Positions 11,559 to 22,222 of a stretch of DNA of 64,000 nt are shown here, in pieces. The stretch's first letter is position 1, and each line of letters opens with the position of its first letter. Origin of the DNA: Prochlorococcus sp. AG-436-C13 (GTDB lineage Bacteria; Cyanobacteriota; Cyanobacteriia; PCC-6307; Cyanobiaceae). The DNA lies in assembly GCA_003212695.1 (NCBI GenBank), contig QCPC01000001.1, forward strand, positions 62,001 to 126,000, written 5' to 3'. The position numbers and the translations under genes are program-made. The notes under the pieces were generated by a model. The model did not search any database. It worked only from the letters and a program-made list of their open reading frames with translations, and had not been told where the DNA came from.

Positions 11559-13078
11559 AATCTTCAAGATCAACTTCTAATCCTTTAATGGTTCTTGGCA
11601 CTTGCAGTGGAGCAGGCAAGTCTCTAATAACTACAGCAATTTGCAGGTATCTTCTTAGGAGGGGTGAGACACCTTTACCTTTCAAAGGTCAAAATATGAG
11701 CAACAATGCTTGGGTAGATAAAAATAATTGTGAAATGGCTTATTCACAAGTTGTCCAAGCTTGGGCGGCGGGGCTTGAACCAATTTGTGAAATGAATCCT
11801 GTCCTTCTTAAACCACAAGGCGATTGTACAAGCGAAGTGATTCATCTTGGTAAAAGCGTTGGGGTATCTACAGCAGCAAAGTATTACCAAGAACGATTTA
11901 CTTCTGGATGGCAAGCGATTCAAACAGGTCTTACGGAGCTACTTAAGGACAACCAAGAAGGCAGGCTTGTTTTAGAAGGAGCAGGCAGCCCAGTAGAAAT
12001 AAATTTGCAACATAGAGATTTAACTAACTTAAGATTGGCTAAATATATAGGTGCAAATTGTATTTTAGTAGCAGATATTGAAAGAGGTGGGGTCTTCGCC
12101 CAATTAATAGGTACTCTTAATCTCCTAAAACCAAATGAGAAGAAACTAATAAAAGGAATTATTATCAATAGATTTAGAGGAGACATTTCCTTATTTGATG
12201 AAGGTAGGAAATGGATTGAGAAAGAAACAAAAATTCCTGTTTTAGGAATAATGCCATGGCTAAAAGAGGTTTTTCCTCCAGAAGATTCCTTAGATCTAAT
12301 TGAAAGGAAACCCCACAAACCAAATGCAGAAATTCAAATAGCTGTAATTAAATTACCTTCCCTTAGCAACTTTTCCGATTTAGATCCTCTAGAAGCAGAA
12401 ACATCAATTCAACTGAAATGGATAGAAGCAAATGATTTTTTAGGTACACCAGACGCTGTAATAATTCCTGGGAGCAAACAAACACTTAAAGATCTTAAGA
12501 AAATCCAAACCAGTGGTCTTGGTAACCAAATTAAGACCTTTGCAAGTTCTGGAGGAGTGGTTTTTGGAATTTGCGGTGGTCTTCAAATTCTTGGGGAAAC
12601 TTTGGAAGACCCATTAGGACTTGAGCATTCAAGAATAGAAAACTGTGCCTATAGATTTAAAGGCCTCAATCTATTACCAATAAAAACTATTTTTGAATCA
12701 AAGAAATCATTATCCAAAAAGAATGTCAAAACAAACTGGCCATGTAAATCCGAAATTTCTGGATTTGAAATACATCATGGTCAAAGTAAAGTAATAGATA
12801 ATGGATTAGAGACCATTCAACCTTTTTGTAATGACGAGAAATTAGGTTGGGTTAGCAAGTCTACAAATACTAGAAATGTCGCTGGCACATATTTGCATGG
12901 AATCTTTGATAATGGTGTCTGGAGAAGATCATGGATCAATCTTATTAGAAAAAAGAATGGCCTGATTCCCTTACCTATTTCAAACCAAAATCATAGTCAA
13001 AAAAGAGACTATATTATTGATCGACTAACTGATGAATTCGAAAAACATATTGATTTAGAAAAAATACTCAAGTCATGA
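11528..13078 (+). CDS. cobQ: cobyric acid synthase
   Basis: [44 protein letters not shown]; GATase [11 protein letters not shown]. Confidence 0.95.
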   Translation: MDFKKINSKVKSSRSTSNPLMVLGTCSGAGKSLITTAICRYLLRRGETPLPFKGQNMSNNAWVDKNNCEMAYSQVVQAWAAGLEPICEMNPVLLKPQGDCTSEVIHLGKSVGVSTAAKYYQERFTSGWQAIQTGLTELLKDNQEGRLVLEGAGSPVEINLQHRDLTNLRLAKYIGANCILVADIERGGVFAQLIGTLNLLKPNEKKLIKGIIINRFRGDISLFDEGRKWIEKETKIPVLGIMPWLKEVFPPEDSLDLIERKPHKPNAEIQIAVIKLPSLSNFSDLDPLEAETSIQLKWIEANDFLGTPDAVIIPGSKQTLKDLKKIQTSGLGNQIKTFASSGGVVFGICGGLQILGETLEDPLGLEHSRIENCAYRFKGLNLLPIKTIFESKKSLSKKNVKTNWPCKSEISGFEIHHGQSKVIDNGLETIQPFCNDEKLGWVSKSTNTRNVAGTYLHGIFDNGVWRRSWINLIRKKNGLIPLPISNQNHSQKRDYIIDRLTDEFEKHIDLEKILKS

Positions 13079-13320
13079 AGTATAAAAAAATTGAAATTCA
13101 CTGGCCTAATGGAAAGACTTCCGAAGCAACTCCTGGTCAGGGATGGTTGGAAGAAGCCAAAAAAGTAGACATATCAATTCCTACGGGTTGCCTAACTGGT
13201 AGTTGCGGTGCATGCGAAATAGAAGTTAATGGAGAAGTAATAAGAGCATGTATTAAAAATATTTACAGTCCTAAAGAAAGAAAGCTCAAAGTTAATTTCT
13301 ACTATGACCCTTATTGGTAG
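13075..13320 (+). CDS. 2Fe-2S ferredoxin
   Basis: [16 protein letters not shown] cluster motif. Confidence 0.85.
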   Translation: MKYKKIEIHWPNGKTSEATPGQGWLEEAKKVDISIPTGCLTGSCGACEIEVNGEVIRACIKNIYSPKERKLKVNFYYDPYW

Positions 13321-13418
13321 AAATCAATATCTTTAAGCTACTTTAAAATGTAAAAAATCAATTTTGAATCATGGAAAATTCCAATATTGTTTTATCTAAA
13401 TAATGTCATAGTCAATTC

Positions 13419-13562
13419 TCATAATTTAACTATTAATCGTTCAATTATGAGAGTTATAAGAACACCCTTAAAAAATACAACCCAAAGCAATCCATAATCA
13501 GAAAGTCCAAGCTTGTTTTGATACCATAAGATGAATTTCTTGTGGCGTTCAATTAATTTCAT
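13419..13562 (-). CDS. small single-helix membrane protein (47 aa)
   Basis: Reverse translation MKLIERHKKFILWYQNKLGLSDYGLLWVVFFKGVLITLIIERLIVKL*. Confidence 0.5.
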   Translation of the reverse strand: MKLIERHKKFILWYQNKLGLSDYGLLWVVFFKGVLITLIIERLIVKL

Positions 13563-13775
13563 ACATTTCTTCCTTTTTATTTTACTTAATTTACCTTTTG
13601 AGAAGGCTGAATCGCATGTTATTGCAAGTAATCATAACAAATGGATGTTAATTAAATTTCACTAAATTATCAACTAACTCTCTTGGCTATATTAAATATA
13701 TTCCATAGTCAAAGATTTAATGGTTAGCAATTTCTGGCAAAAAGAATGCTCTAAAATCTCTTTCATGACTAATAA

Positions 13776-15233
13776 TCATACTCTTATAATAAATTGCTTA
13801 GCCCAATCAAGGGTTTTACGAACCTCTTCTTTAGTTGAAGCTTCACAATAAATTCTTAGCAAAGGTTCGGTTCCGGAAAAGCGAAACATAAGCCAATGGT
13901 TTTCTCCCATCTTTAATTTACATCCATCTATCAAGATCACTTCCTTAACTTCTTTTTCTCTAATGAACAATGGAGGATCTTGTGTTAAACACTTTTCAAG
14001 ATTGGATCTTGTATTATTGTCTGCAAGAAGAATATCAATTCGATCATAAAAGCTAACACCTATACGCTTTTCCAAATTACTTAATCGAGATCCTAAAGTT
14101 TCACCACCATGAACAATCGCCTCAAGTAAAAGCAGAGCAGCGTATAAAGCATCTCTTTCTGGTAGATGATCTCCAAAGCCTATCCCTCCAGACTCTTCTC
14201 CACCAAGCAAAACATCTCTCACAATCATTTCTTTAGCAATATATTTGAATCCCACAGGAAGTTCAATTACTTCTCTGCCAAATTCTTCTGCTATTGAAGT
14301 GATGCAATCTGAACCACTAATAGTTTTAATAACACAACCAGGTAACTTTCTAACTCCAGCAAGATGCTCAATAAAAAGAGGTATTAGAAGCTGTGTACTG
14401 CAAAAACGTCCAGTCTCGTCTATAGCCGCTATTCGATCGCCATCCCCGTCAAAGACCAGCCCTATAGAGGGACTACCATCACTAGCAAGATCTTTAGTGG
14501 TGCAAATAAGTTCATATAAATTCTTTTCCAATGGTTCAGGTGCATTCCCGCCAAACAACGGATCTCGAACAGTACGTATTTCTGTCAAAAATTCATGGGA
14601 TTGACTACCAAAAAGATCTTGCATACAACCTGCTGCTGAACCATGCATGGAATCAACTATTACTTTCAAACCCATTCTTTTTACTCCTTCCAAAAGTGCA
14701 GGTATATCAATTTTCCGCTGTAATGCAAGTAAGTGTTTTTTACGACAAGCAAACTTTTTTGTCTCACCAGAAATTGGGATCTTTTTGCATCCTGTTAGCA
14801 ATCTATTTTCAACAGCTTTTGTAAAATCCTCATCAACAGACCCTCCTATGGGGCTTTTAATTTTCAAACCAAGCCATTCTGGAGGATTGTGGCTAGCTGT
14901 AACTACCAATGCTCCCAAAGCATGGTTTTCTATTACAGCCCAACTACATGAAGGAGTCGTTACTGGAGTATCAGCTAATAAAGGCTCCAAATCATTAGCT
15001 CTTACTGCCGAAGCAATAGCCTCGGCAAATTCAGGTGCAAGAAATCTACGATCATAACCAATTACAACCTTTTTGCTTAAGTTAGTATTAGCTCTACAAA
15101 CCATTTCCTGTGTTGCCGCCAACGCCACCAAAATCAGTCTTTCAATAGTAATATCAACACCTAGGATACCCCGCCAGCCATCAGTCCCGAATTTGATTGG
15201 TGCTGGTTTTAAGTTCATAGGTTCCTTAAACAT
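13776..15233 (-). CDS. phosphoglucomutase/phosphomannomutase family protein
   Basis: KFGTDGWRGILG, VVTASHNPPEWLGLKIK, LVFDGDGDRIAAID, GGEESGGIG. Confidence 0.93.
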   Translation of the reverse strand: MFKEPMNLKPAPIKFGTDGWRGILGVDITIERLILVALAATQEMVCRANTNLSKKVVIGYDRRFLAPEFAEAIASAVRANDLEPLLADTPVTTPSCSWAVIENHALGALVVTASHNPPEWLGLKIKSPIGGSVDEDFTKAVENRLLTGCKKIPISGETKKFACRKKHLLALQRKIDIPALLEGVKRMGLKVIVDSMHGSAAGCMQDLFGSQSHEFLTEIRTVRDPLFGGNAPEPLEKNLYELICTTKDLASDGSPSIGLVFDGDGDRIAAIDETGRFCSTQLLIPLFIEHLAGVRKLPGCVIKTISGSDCITSIAEEFGREVIELPVGFKYIAKEMIVRDVLLGGEESGGIGFGDHLPERDALYAALLLLEAIVHGGETLGSRLSNLEKRIGVSFYDRIDILLADNNTRSNLEKCLTQDPPLFIREKEVKEVILIDGCKLKMGENHWLMFRFSGTEPLLRIYCEASTKEEVRKTLDWAKQFIIRV

Positions 15234-15537
15234 CCAAAACAGTCAATTAAGCAAAGTTTTTCCAAATATAAGGTAGGCTTATTAATCATTACATAATAAG
15301 AAGTAAAGCTATAATTGATCAAATCTGATGTATTTCGCCATCCAAATCCATCTAATTAATTCCTAAAGATACTTGAGAATTTTCGCATTTTATAGGACGT
15401 TTTGACAGCAAGGGAATAAAGATTGAATGAGATTCCAAGAAGACCTAATTTGAGTCCTCACATTTAAATATAGAAAGAGATTTTTTTTTCAATTAGAATT
15501 GTTTTGAGAACTCAATTTCAAATAATCCTTTACTCCA

Positions 15538-17394
15538 TTGCCTAATTACATACTTGGTATCTCTTGTTTTTTTCATGATAGTGCTGTTGCATTGCTACGT
15601 GATGGTGAGATTTTATGCGCAGTGCAAGAAGAGCGGTTTTCAAGAAAAAAGCATGATTCTGGCTTCCCCCTAAATGGAATTCGCTACTGCCTTCAGTCTC
15701 AGAATATTGACTTAAGAGATATTCAATTTATTACTTACTATGAAAAACCACTTCTAACATTTGAGCGCTTACTGGAAACCTATTTAGGAACTGCTCCAAG
15801 AGGGGCGAGATCTTTTATTGCAGCAATGCAAGTTTGGTTAAAAGAAAAATTATTTTTAAAATCAGAGCTTAAAAAGCAATTCAAATCCCTACAAAAAAAG
15901 CTTGTTCCCGAAATAGAACCTCATCTTCCAGAATTCCTTTTTTCGGAGCATCATCAATCACATGCTGCGGCTGCCTTTTATCCAAGTCCTTTTAAGGAAG
16001 CAGTTGTACTATGCATGGATGGTGTAGGAGAGTGGGCAACAACATCTACATGGATTGGAGAAAATAATGAAATCAAGCCCATTTGGGAAATCGATTTTCC
16101 TCATTCTCTAGGTCTCCTCTACTCTGCATTCACGTATTACTGTGGATTCAAAGTAAATTCGGGTGAATACAAATTAATGGGTTTAGCACCATACGGACAA
16201 CCAAAATATGTAGGAGAAATAAAAAATAATCTTATTGATATCAAAGATGATGGAACTTTTAAGTTAGATATTAGTTACTTTAAGTATCATCGTGGATTCC
16301 GTATGACTAGTCGGAAATTCCACAAACTTTTTGGGTCCCCACCACGAAGAAGAGAAACGGAACTAACTCAGTTTCATATGGATTTAGCGGCATCTATTCA
16401 ACTAGTAACTGAAGAAATTGTAATTAAAATTGCAAGATCACTAAGGGAAGAAACAGGTATAAACAATCTTTGTCTTTCTGGAGGAGTTGCCTTGAATTGT
16501 GTTGCAAATGGTAAGTTAATAAAAGAAAAAATCTTTGATGATATATGGATTCAACCTGCTAGTGGTGACGCAGGTTCTTCATTAGGTGCAGCACTTATTG
16601 GTTGGCATCAACACTTAAGCAAGCCTCGCAAAATCAATCCCAACGATTCAATGAGGGGAACTTATCTTGGTTGTAAATTTACTAATGAAGAGATTATTAG
16701 ATATTTAAAAAAGATCAATGCTCCTTTTGATGTACTAGAAGATGAAAAACTTTTTGACAAACTTGCTCAAATTCTTGACGAGGGTAAGGTCATTGGTTGG
16801 TTTAATGGTGCGATGGAGTTTGGTCCTAGAGCCTTAGGTGGCAGGTCAATTATTGGAGATCCCCGCAATCAAAAAATGCAAAGCATACTTAATCTTAAAA
16901 TTAAATATAGAGAGAGTTTTCGTCCTTTTGCTCCATCAGTTTTAGAAGAAGATGTTGCGAATCAATTTGAACTGAATACCAAAAGTCCTTATATGTTATT
17001 AGTTGCTCCTGTTAAGAAAGAACTATGCAAAGAAATGACAGAAAAACAAAGAAATCTTTTTGGAATAGAAAAATTGAATATTCCAAAGTCATCGCTCCCA
17101 GCTATTACTCATGTTGACTATTCAGCAAGAGTGCAAACGGTTAGCAATAAAACAAATCCTCGTTATTACCAATTAATTAGTGCTTTTAAAGAAAAAACTG
17201 GCTGCCCAACAATTATAAATACGTCATTTAACGTTAGAGGGGAACCAATCGTTTGTACGCCCCAAGATGCTTATAGATGCTTTATGAGGACAGAGATGGA
17301 TGTACTTGTTCTTCAAAATCAAATTCTCTTCAAAAACAAGCAGAAAATAATAGATAAAGACGAAACCTGGAAGCAAGAGTTTGAACTTGATTGA
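15538..17394 (+). CDS. carbamoyltransferase (NodU/CmcH family)
   Basis: ILGISCFFHDSAVALLRDGEILCAVQEERFSRKKHDSGFP; GWFNGAMEFGPRALGGRSIIGDPR; TSFNVRGEPIVCTP. Confidence 0.95.
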   Translation: MPNYILGISCFFHDSAVALLRDGEILCAVQEERFSRKKHDSGFPLNGIRYCLQSQNIDLRDIQFITYYEKPLLTFERLLETYLGTAPRGARSFIAAMQVWLKEKLFLKSELKKQFKSLQKKLVPEIEPHLPEFLFSEHHQSHAAAAFYPSPFKEAVVLCMDGVGEWATTSTWIGENNEIKPIWEIDFPHSLGLLYSAFTYYCGFKVNSGEYKLMGLAPYGQPKYVGEIKNNLIDIKDDGTFKLDISYFKYHRGFRMTSRKFHKLFGSPPRRRETELTQFHMDLAASIQLVTEEIVIKIARSLREETGINNLCLSGGVALNCVANGKLIKEKIFDDIWIQPASGDAGSSLGAALIGWHQHLSKPRKINPNDSMRGTYLGCKFTNEEIIRYLKKINAPFDVLEDEKLFDKLAQILDEGKVIGWFNGAMEFGPRALGGRSIIGDPRNQKMQSILNLKIKYRESFRPFAPSVLEEDVANQFELNTKSPYMLLVAPVKKELCKEMTEKQRNLFGIEKLNIPKSSLPAITHVDYSARVQTVSNKTNPRYYQLISAFKEKTGCPTIINTSFNVRGEPIVCTPQDAYRCFMRTEMDVLVLQNQILFKNKQKIIDKDETWKQEFELD

Positions 17395-17789
17395 TTATGA
17401 AAGGTTCTATCTCTAGGAAAAAACTACGTGAATTTGGATTTCTTGTTGGATTGGGATTGCCCCTTTTTATTGGATGGTTCTTGCCGTTAATAGTTGGGCA
17501 TCAATTTAGACCCTGGACACTATGGATAGGTATACCCACAATAATCCTTGCAATCCTGAAGCCAAATTTACTTAATTATCCATTTAAGGCTTGGATGGCT
17601 CTAGGTCACATTCTCGGATGGATTAACAGTCGTATTATTCTTGGATTAATTTTCTTTCTGATACTCCAACCTATTGCCATAATAATGAAAGGCTTTGGTT
17701 ACGACCCACTCAGAAAAAGGCAAGACAACTCAAAGTCTTATAGAGTTAACAAGAAGCATCATAAAGTTGACCTAACAAGGATTTTCTAA
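17391..17789 (+). CDS. SxtJ-like membrane protein
   Basis: Short polytopic membrane protein ending GFGYDPLRKR, immediately after the carbamoyltransferase. Confidence 0.75.
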   Translation: MIMKGSISRKKLREFGFLVGLGLPLFIGWFLPLIVGHQFRPWTLWIGIPTIILAILKPNLLNYPFKAWMALGHILGWINSRIILGLIFFLILQPIAIIMKGFGYDPLRKRQDNSKSYRVNKKHHKVDLTRIF

Positions 17790-17791
17790 TT

Positions 17792-17953
17792 ATGGAAGCA
17801 TTCCTAGATTTAGCTAAAGATATATGGGACTACCTAAGAGTTAGGAAGAAATTTTGGTTGGCTCCCTTAATTATCACAATAATTTTAATGGGCAGCTTAA
17901 TCGTCTTTACTGAGGGATCTGTTGTTGCTCCTTTTATATACTCAATATTCTAG
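17792..17953 (+). CDS. DUF5989-like small membrane protein
   Basis: MEAFLDLAKDIWDYLRVRKKFWLAPLIITIILMGSLIVFTEGSVVAPFIYSIF*; 53 aa, usual partner of carbamoyltransferase/SxtJ. Confidence 0.8.
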   Translation: MEAFLDLAKDIWDYLRVRKKFWLAPLIITIILMGSLIVFTEGSVVAPFIYSIF

Positions 17954-18159
17954 TAAAAGAATTAAGATATATTTTAGATACAGGCTCTGATGTTATATAT
18001 AAACAAGGTGAACATAGAAGCGTAAAAGTTAAACATCAGGATTATTGATATAAGAGGTAATTGGAAGTAATCCAGGAAATAATGGTAAATTCAATCTACT
18101 ATTGTTATTATATTAGTAAATTTTTAATATGATACAATAAGGAAAAGAGTAAAGATTAC

Positions 18160-19443
18160 ATGCGCATAAAGGAAATAATACCCAGGTTTAAAGCAAGGAA
18201 GTTATGCAACAAGATAGGTTTTGATTTTCCCTTGTATAACTTAAGTCATATTGAAAAATATCTCCTTAAATTAACTCAAAAAGACATCATACTCGATTAT
18301 TCCCAATTAAGGATAGGTCTTTTACACTATTTAAATGTCAATCTACCAAAAGATTCATATATAGCAACTACTTCCTATACTATTTATGACATGATAAATG
18401 TTATAATTAATTCAAATAATAAGCCAATACTTGTAGATATAAGTCCAAAAGATCTTTCTCCAAATCTAGATAGTTTAATTTACTTAGTTAGATCTGAAAA
18501 GGTAAAGTGTGTAATTTTTACATATTTGCATGGATACAGAGTAGATATTTCCAAATTATCAGATGCGTGTAAAGAGAAGGAATGCATCCTAATAGAAGAT
18601 TGCGCTCAATCTCTATGGATAGATGAGAAATTTAAAGTAAATAAACAGCCTGGTTCTTTTGGAGATATAGCATTATTTAGCACTGGATTCTATAAAAATA
18701 TAAATACTATATCTGGTGGCTTATTATTATTAAATTCCAATAGTAAAGGTTCATTAGATATAATAAGATCTCATGAAAAATTAAGCAAGCTTATTTCATT
18801 AGATTACCTAAATAGATTATTATATGGAATATTCTTTACATTCATAACAAATAAATTTATCTTTAGTCTAATAATTTTTCCAATACTTAAACTTGCAAGG
18901 TTAGAAAAGATAGAAATGTTGAATAAAAGAGCTAGGGAAGAAAATAATCCAAGGTATATACATAGAAAAGAAAATGATATTTTAAGAATGAATTTTATAC
19001 AACGAATATTTCTAAAGATGCAATCAAAAGAAATACTAAAAGTGGAATACACCAAAAGATCTAGATTAGGAAAATGTTACCTTGAGGAGTTAAGTGATTT
19101 GATTTATCGTCGTGTAATAGAAATACCAGGATTAGATCCCAATAAATCCCTAGATTCTTTTAAAGAAATTTCTTCATATAATCAAATACCTGTGCTTTTT
19201 AAAAATAGAAATAAATTACTAAATTTTCTGGTTAAGAATGATATTGATATTGCTGAACAACATATTAAAAACCTAAGCTCCATAAATATATACTCTGTAT
19301 ATACAAACAACACAGAGAGCAATTGTTACTATAGTGAAAAAGTATCAGAAGAATTATTTCTACTACCTTGTTATCCCGAATTTCCTATAAGCAAGGCAAA
19401 GGAAATATCAAAATTGATAAAAGATTTTGTTAATTGCAATTAA
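18160..19443 (+). CDS. DegT/DnrJ/EryC1-type PLP-dependent aminotransferase-like protein
   Basis: FTYLHGYRVDISKLSDACKEKECILIEDCAQSLW, GDIALFSTGFYKNINTISGG; catalytic Lys position reads YKN, identity as active aminotransferase uncertain. Confidence 0.75.
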   Translation: MRIKEIIPRFKARKLCNKIGFDFPLYNLSHIEKYLLKLTQKDIILDYSQLRIGLLHYLNVNLPKDSYIATTSYTIYDMINVIINSNNKPILVDISPKDLSPNLDSLIYLVRSEKVKCVIFTYLHGYRVDISKLSDACKEKECILIEDCAQSLWIDEKFKVNKQPGSFGDIALFSTGFYKNINTISGGLLLLNSNSKGSLDIIRSHEKLSKLISLDYLNRLLYGIFFTFITNKFIFSLIIFPILKLARLEKIEMLNKRAREENNPRYIHRKENDILRMNFIQRIFLKMQSKEILKVEYTKRSRLGKCYLEELSDLIYRRVIEIPGLDPNKSLDSFKEISSYNQIPVLFKNRNKLLNFLVKNDIDIAEQHIKNLSSINIYSVYTNNTESNCYYSEKVSEELFLLPCYPEFPISKAKEISKLIKDFVNCN

Positions 19444-20790
19444 ATGAAAAAACTTGATTACGATATAACGGTTATTGGCTCTGGACTGTCTTCATATGCC
19501 TGCTTAAAATATCTAATACTAAATAAGGCTCACATTGGAAATAAGATTTGCGTTATCGCAGGTGACATAAATATCAATAAAAATCATATCAATAGTGAAA
19601 TTACAACGTACTTAAAGAATTCCCACAGAGTCATATACGATGCGAATAATATTAATGAAATTGATACTGAATATCTAAATTATTCTTATAGGAGCAATAA
19701 AAATATAATATCTATTAAATCCATAGGAGGATTAGGTAAGTATTGGGGAGGTGGTTTTTTTCCGAAGCTAGTATTAGGTGATAAAAATGATATTGATAGT
19801 CTGATCTTAAATAATTTTGATTATGTATGTAATAAAAGTAATTCCAACCTTATTAAGGGCAAAAATAAAACGGCTTATGCAAAAGAGATAGAATGTTGTT
19901 TCATGAGATCATCATACTTAAATAAAATAGGCAATTATGAAATTCTTAATCCTGGAAAGGAGATAAGAATTCTATGCAAAAAGAATAATATAGATTTTAT
20001 TATAAACACATCAGTTAATAAGTTAAGTTATATTCAGTCAAATAAATATATTTCTATAGTATGTTATGATAAATCAGTAATAGAATCAGGTTTAATTTTT
20101 CTAGGTGCTGGAGTAATAGGTACTCCCGAAATACTATTTAGATCTAATATACTTAAAAAAAGTAGAATAACAATTAACGATCACCTTTTATATAGAATCC
20201 CCATTTTGAGGCCTCTTGGATTCATAAAATACTTTTATAGATATTTAACCAATAGGAGAGGTAAAGTAAACCATTCCATAAGTAGTCTTAAGCAAGCCTT
20301 TAAACTTAATATTTCTGGAAGAACTCTATTTCTTGGATTATATACTCTAGATATTTCTAGGATAAAGGTTAATTTATTTCTTGAGTTGCTATGTAAAATG
20401 GAAGTTATTATCTTTAGTCAAATATATGTTGGTTCAGAGAAAGGAAGTTACAGTTGTGATTGTTCAATAGATTTAAAAAATAATGCTAAATTAACTAATT
20501 ATAAATATCTATCATTTAACGAATGGATTCATATTTTACTTTTTTTCATTAAGAGTTTAATGATACCTATACCATATAAATTCAGATTGCCTTTTGGTTC
20601 ATCATATCATCTACATGGAAGCCTAACAAACAAAATAGGAGCTATAAAGAATTTCCAGCAGGATGATCAGCGTATAATTATTATAGACAGCTCTGTTCTA
20701 AAAGAAATTGGACCCGAGCCAACATCATATAGAATTATTAAAAATACAATTAGTATTGTATCCAAGTCGATGAGATTCAACTCACAATAA
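19444..20790 (+). CDS. FAD-dependent (GMC-like) oxidoreductase
   Basis: YDITVIGSGLSSYACLKYLI; GGLGKYWGGGFFPK; LGAGVIGTPEILFRSNI; SSYHLHGS. Confidence 0.7.
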   Translation: MKKLDYDITVIGSGLSSYACLKYLILNKAHIGNKICVIAGDININKNHINSEITTYLKNSHRVIYDANNINEIDTEYLNYSYRSNKNIISIKSIGGLGKYWGGGFFPKLVLGDKNDIDSLILNNFDYVCNKSNSNLIKGKNKTAYAKEIECCFMRSSYLNKIGNYEILNPGKEIRILCKKNNIDFIINTSVNKLSYIQSNKYISIVCYDKSVIESGLIFLGAGVIGTPEILFRSNILKKSRITINDHLLYRIPILRPLGFIKYFYRYLTNRRGKVNHSISSLKQAFKLNISGRTLFLGLYTLDISRIKVNLFLELLCKMEVIIFSQIYVGSEKGSYSCDCSIDLKNNAKLTNYKYLSFNEWIHILLFFIKSLMIPIPYKFRLPFGSSYHLHGSLTNKIGAIKNFQQDDQRIIIIDSSVLKEIGPEPTSYRIIKNTISIVSKSMRFNSQ

Positions 20791-21012
20791 AGATGTCATA
20801 TTAAAAGCAATTTAGTAATATTAAATTCATTGCATACAATAAAAAACATAGAAGTATTAATATATAAAATATCCAACGTTTATAGATTATAGTTTAGCTA
20901 TTTATAATACTAGAAATCATTATTGTATTACAAATCTAGTTAACATGTCATTTTAAGTATTTAAACCGAGGTAATGTAATACAAGAAATTATTATTAGTA
21001 AGATTTTTTGAG

Positions 21013-22173
21013 ATGAAAAAGTTTAAATCTCTAATCGATACATCTCTTATCCCTATATCTATATCTATAGCGATAATTGGATCTATGGAGGTAATATATA
21101 GAGTTGCAAGAGGACTACATTTAAACCCTTCAACATTCGATACAGAAAGGCTAGATTGGATATCTATTGCGCATGATGGTAAGCATAACAAAAATGAAAT
21201 ATTCGGAATGCTAAGAGCAAAAGGTTTTGTAGATGATCTTGCTTACAAGCCTTGGATACAGATTGGTAATGCTGACCATAAAAACAAGTACTCAATTGTG
21301 GATGATGGTAAAAGAAAAACTATTGATTCACCACTAAAATGTAAAGATCCAAAACTAGTATGGTTTTTCGGAGGCTCTACAACATATGGAACTGGGGTGA
21401 GTTGGAAACAAACTATCCCTTCGCAGTTCGTATATGAAGCGTCAAAAAATAATATTTGCATAAAAGCCATTAACTATGCTGCGCCATTTCATTATTCATT
21501 CCAAGAAGCAGTTAACTTTATAGTAAAGGTAAGTAAAAATAATAATAAGCTTCCTAGTCATGTAATATTTATAGATGGCTTGAATGATTTTGTTCAACCA
21601 TTATCTTCAATTAAGAAAGAACCTTTTTTTACTCCTAATTTCGAAAATTATTTCTCTAATAACAAAAAAGCATCTTTTTTAGCATCTTTAGATGAACCTA
21701 TAATAAAATTTAACTTAGCATTTGTTGATTATTTAAGGTACAAGATCTTAGGTGCAAATGAAATATCAAATTATCAAAGTCCTCCTAATTTAACGACTAG
21801 TGAAATTGCAATGAAAATATCTTCGAATTTCAAAGAAAATAGAACCCTTATTTCAATGGTTTGTTCTTATTATTCTATAAAATGCCATCAGTTTATACAG
21901 CCGATACCGGCCTTATATTATAAAAACAATTTAAATGAAACATTGACTGGTTTACGTAGCGAAAAACAGATAAAATTATTCTCAATAGGATATGCAGATA
22001 TTCTTGATAATGGGACAGAAGTTAAGTATGAAAATTTAAATATTTATGATTCAAGTAGAATATTTTATAACTATGCAGATGGCATCCCATATGTAGACTC
22101 ATGGCATTATTCTCCAAGAGCAATAAATATTTTCTCTAAATATATAATAGAAAATATTTTTGGAGCTAAATAA
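21013..22173 (+). CDS. SGNH/GDSL hydrolase-like protein
   Basis: WFFGGSTTYGTGVSWKQTIPSQF ... FIDGLNDF ... DSWHYSPRAINIFS. Confidence 0.75.
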   Translation: MKKFKSLIDTSLIPISISIAIIGSMEVIYRVARGLHLNPSTFDTERLDWISIAHDGKHNKNEIFGMLRAKGFVDDLAYKPWIQIGNADHKNKYSIVDDGKRKTIDSPLKCKDPKLVWFFGGSTTYGTGVSWKQTIPSQFVYEASKNNICIKAINYAAPFHYSFQEAVNFIVKVSKNNNKLPSHVIFIDGLNDFVQPLSSIKKEPFFTPNFENYFSNNKKASFLASLDEPIIKFNLAFVDYLRYKILGANEISNYQSPPNLTTSEIAMKISSNFKENRTLISMVCSYYSIKCHQFIQPIPALYYKNNLNETLTGLRSEKQIKLFSIGYADILDNGTEVKYENLNIYDSSRIFYNYADGIPYVDSWHYSPRAINIFSKYIIENIFGAK

Positions 22174-22222
22174 AATCAAAGATAATTATATTTAATTAAT
22201 CTATAGTTAATGTATCAATCAA

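Noticed and set aside
14245-15276. Plus-strand ORFs opposite the phosphoglucomutase gene (also ORFs antisense to hsdR/hsdM)
   Set aside because: Shadow ORFs antisense to well-supported conserved genes with no recognisable domains.
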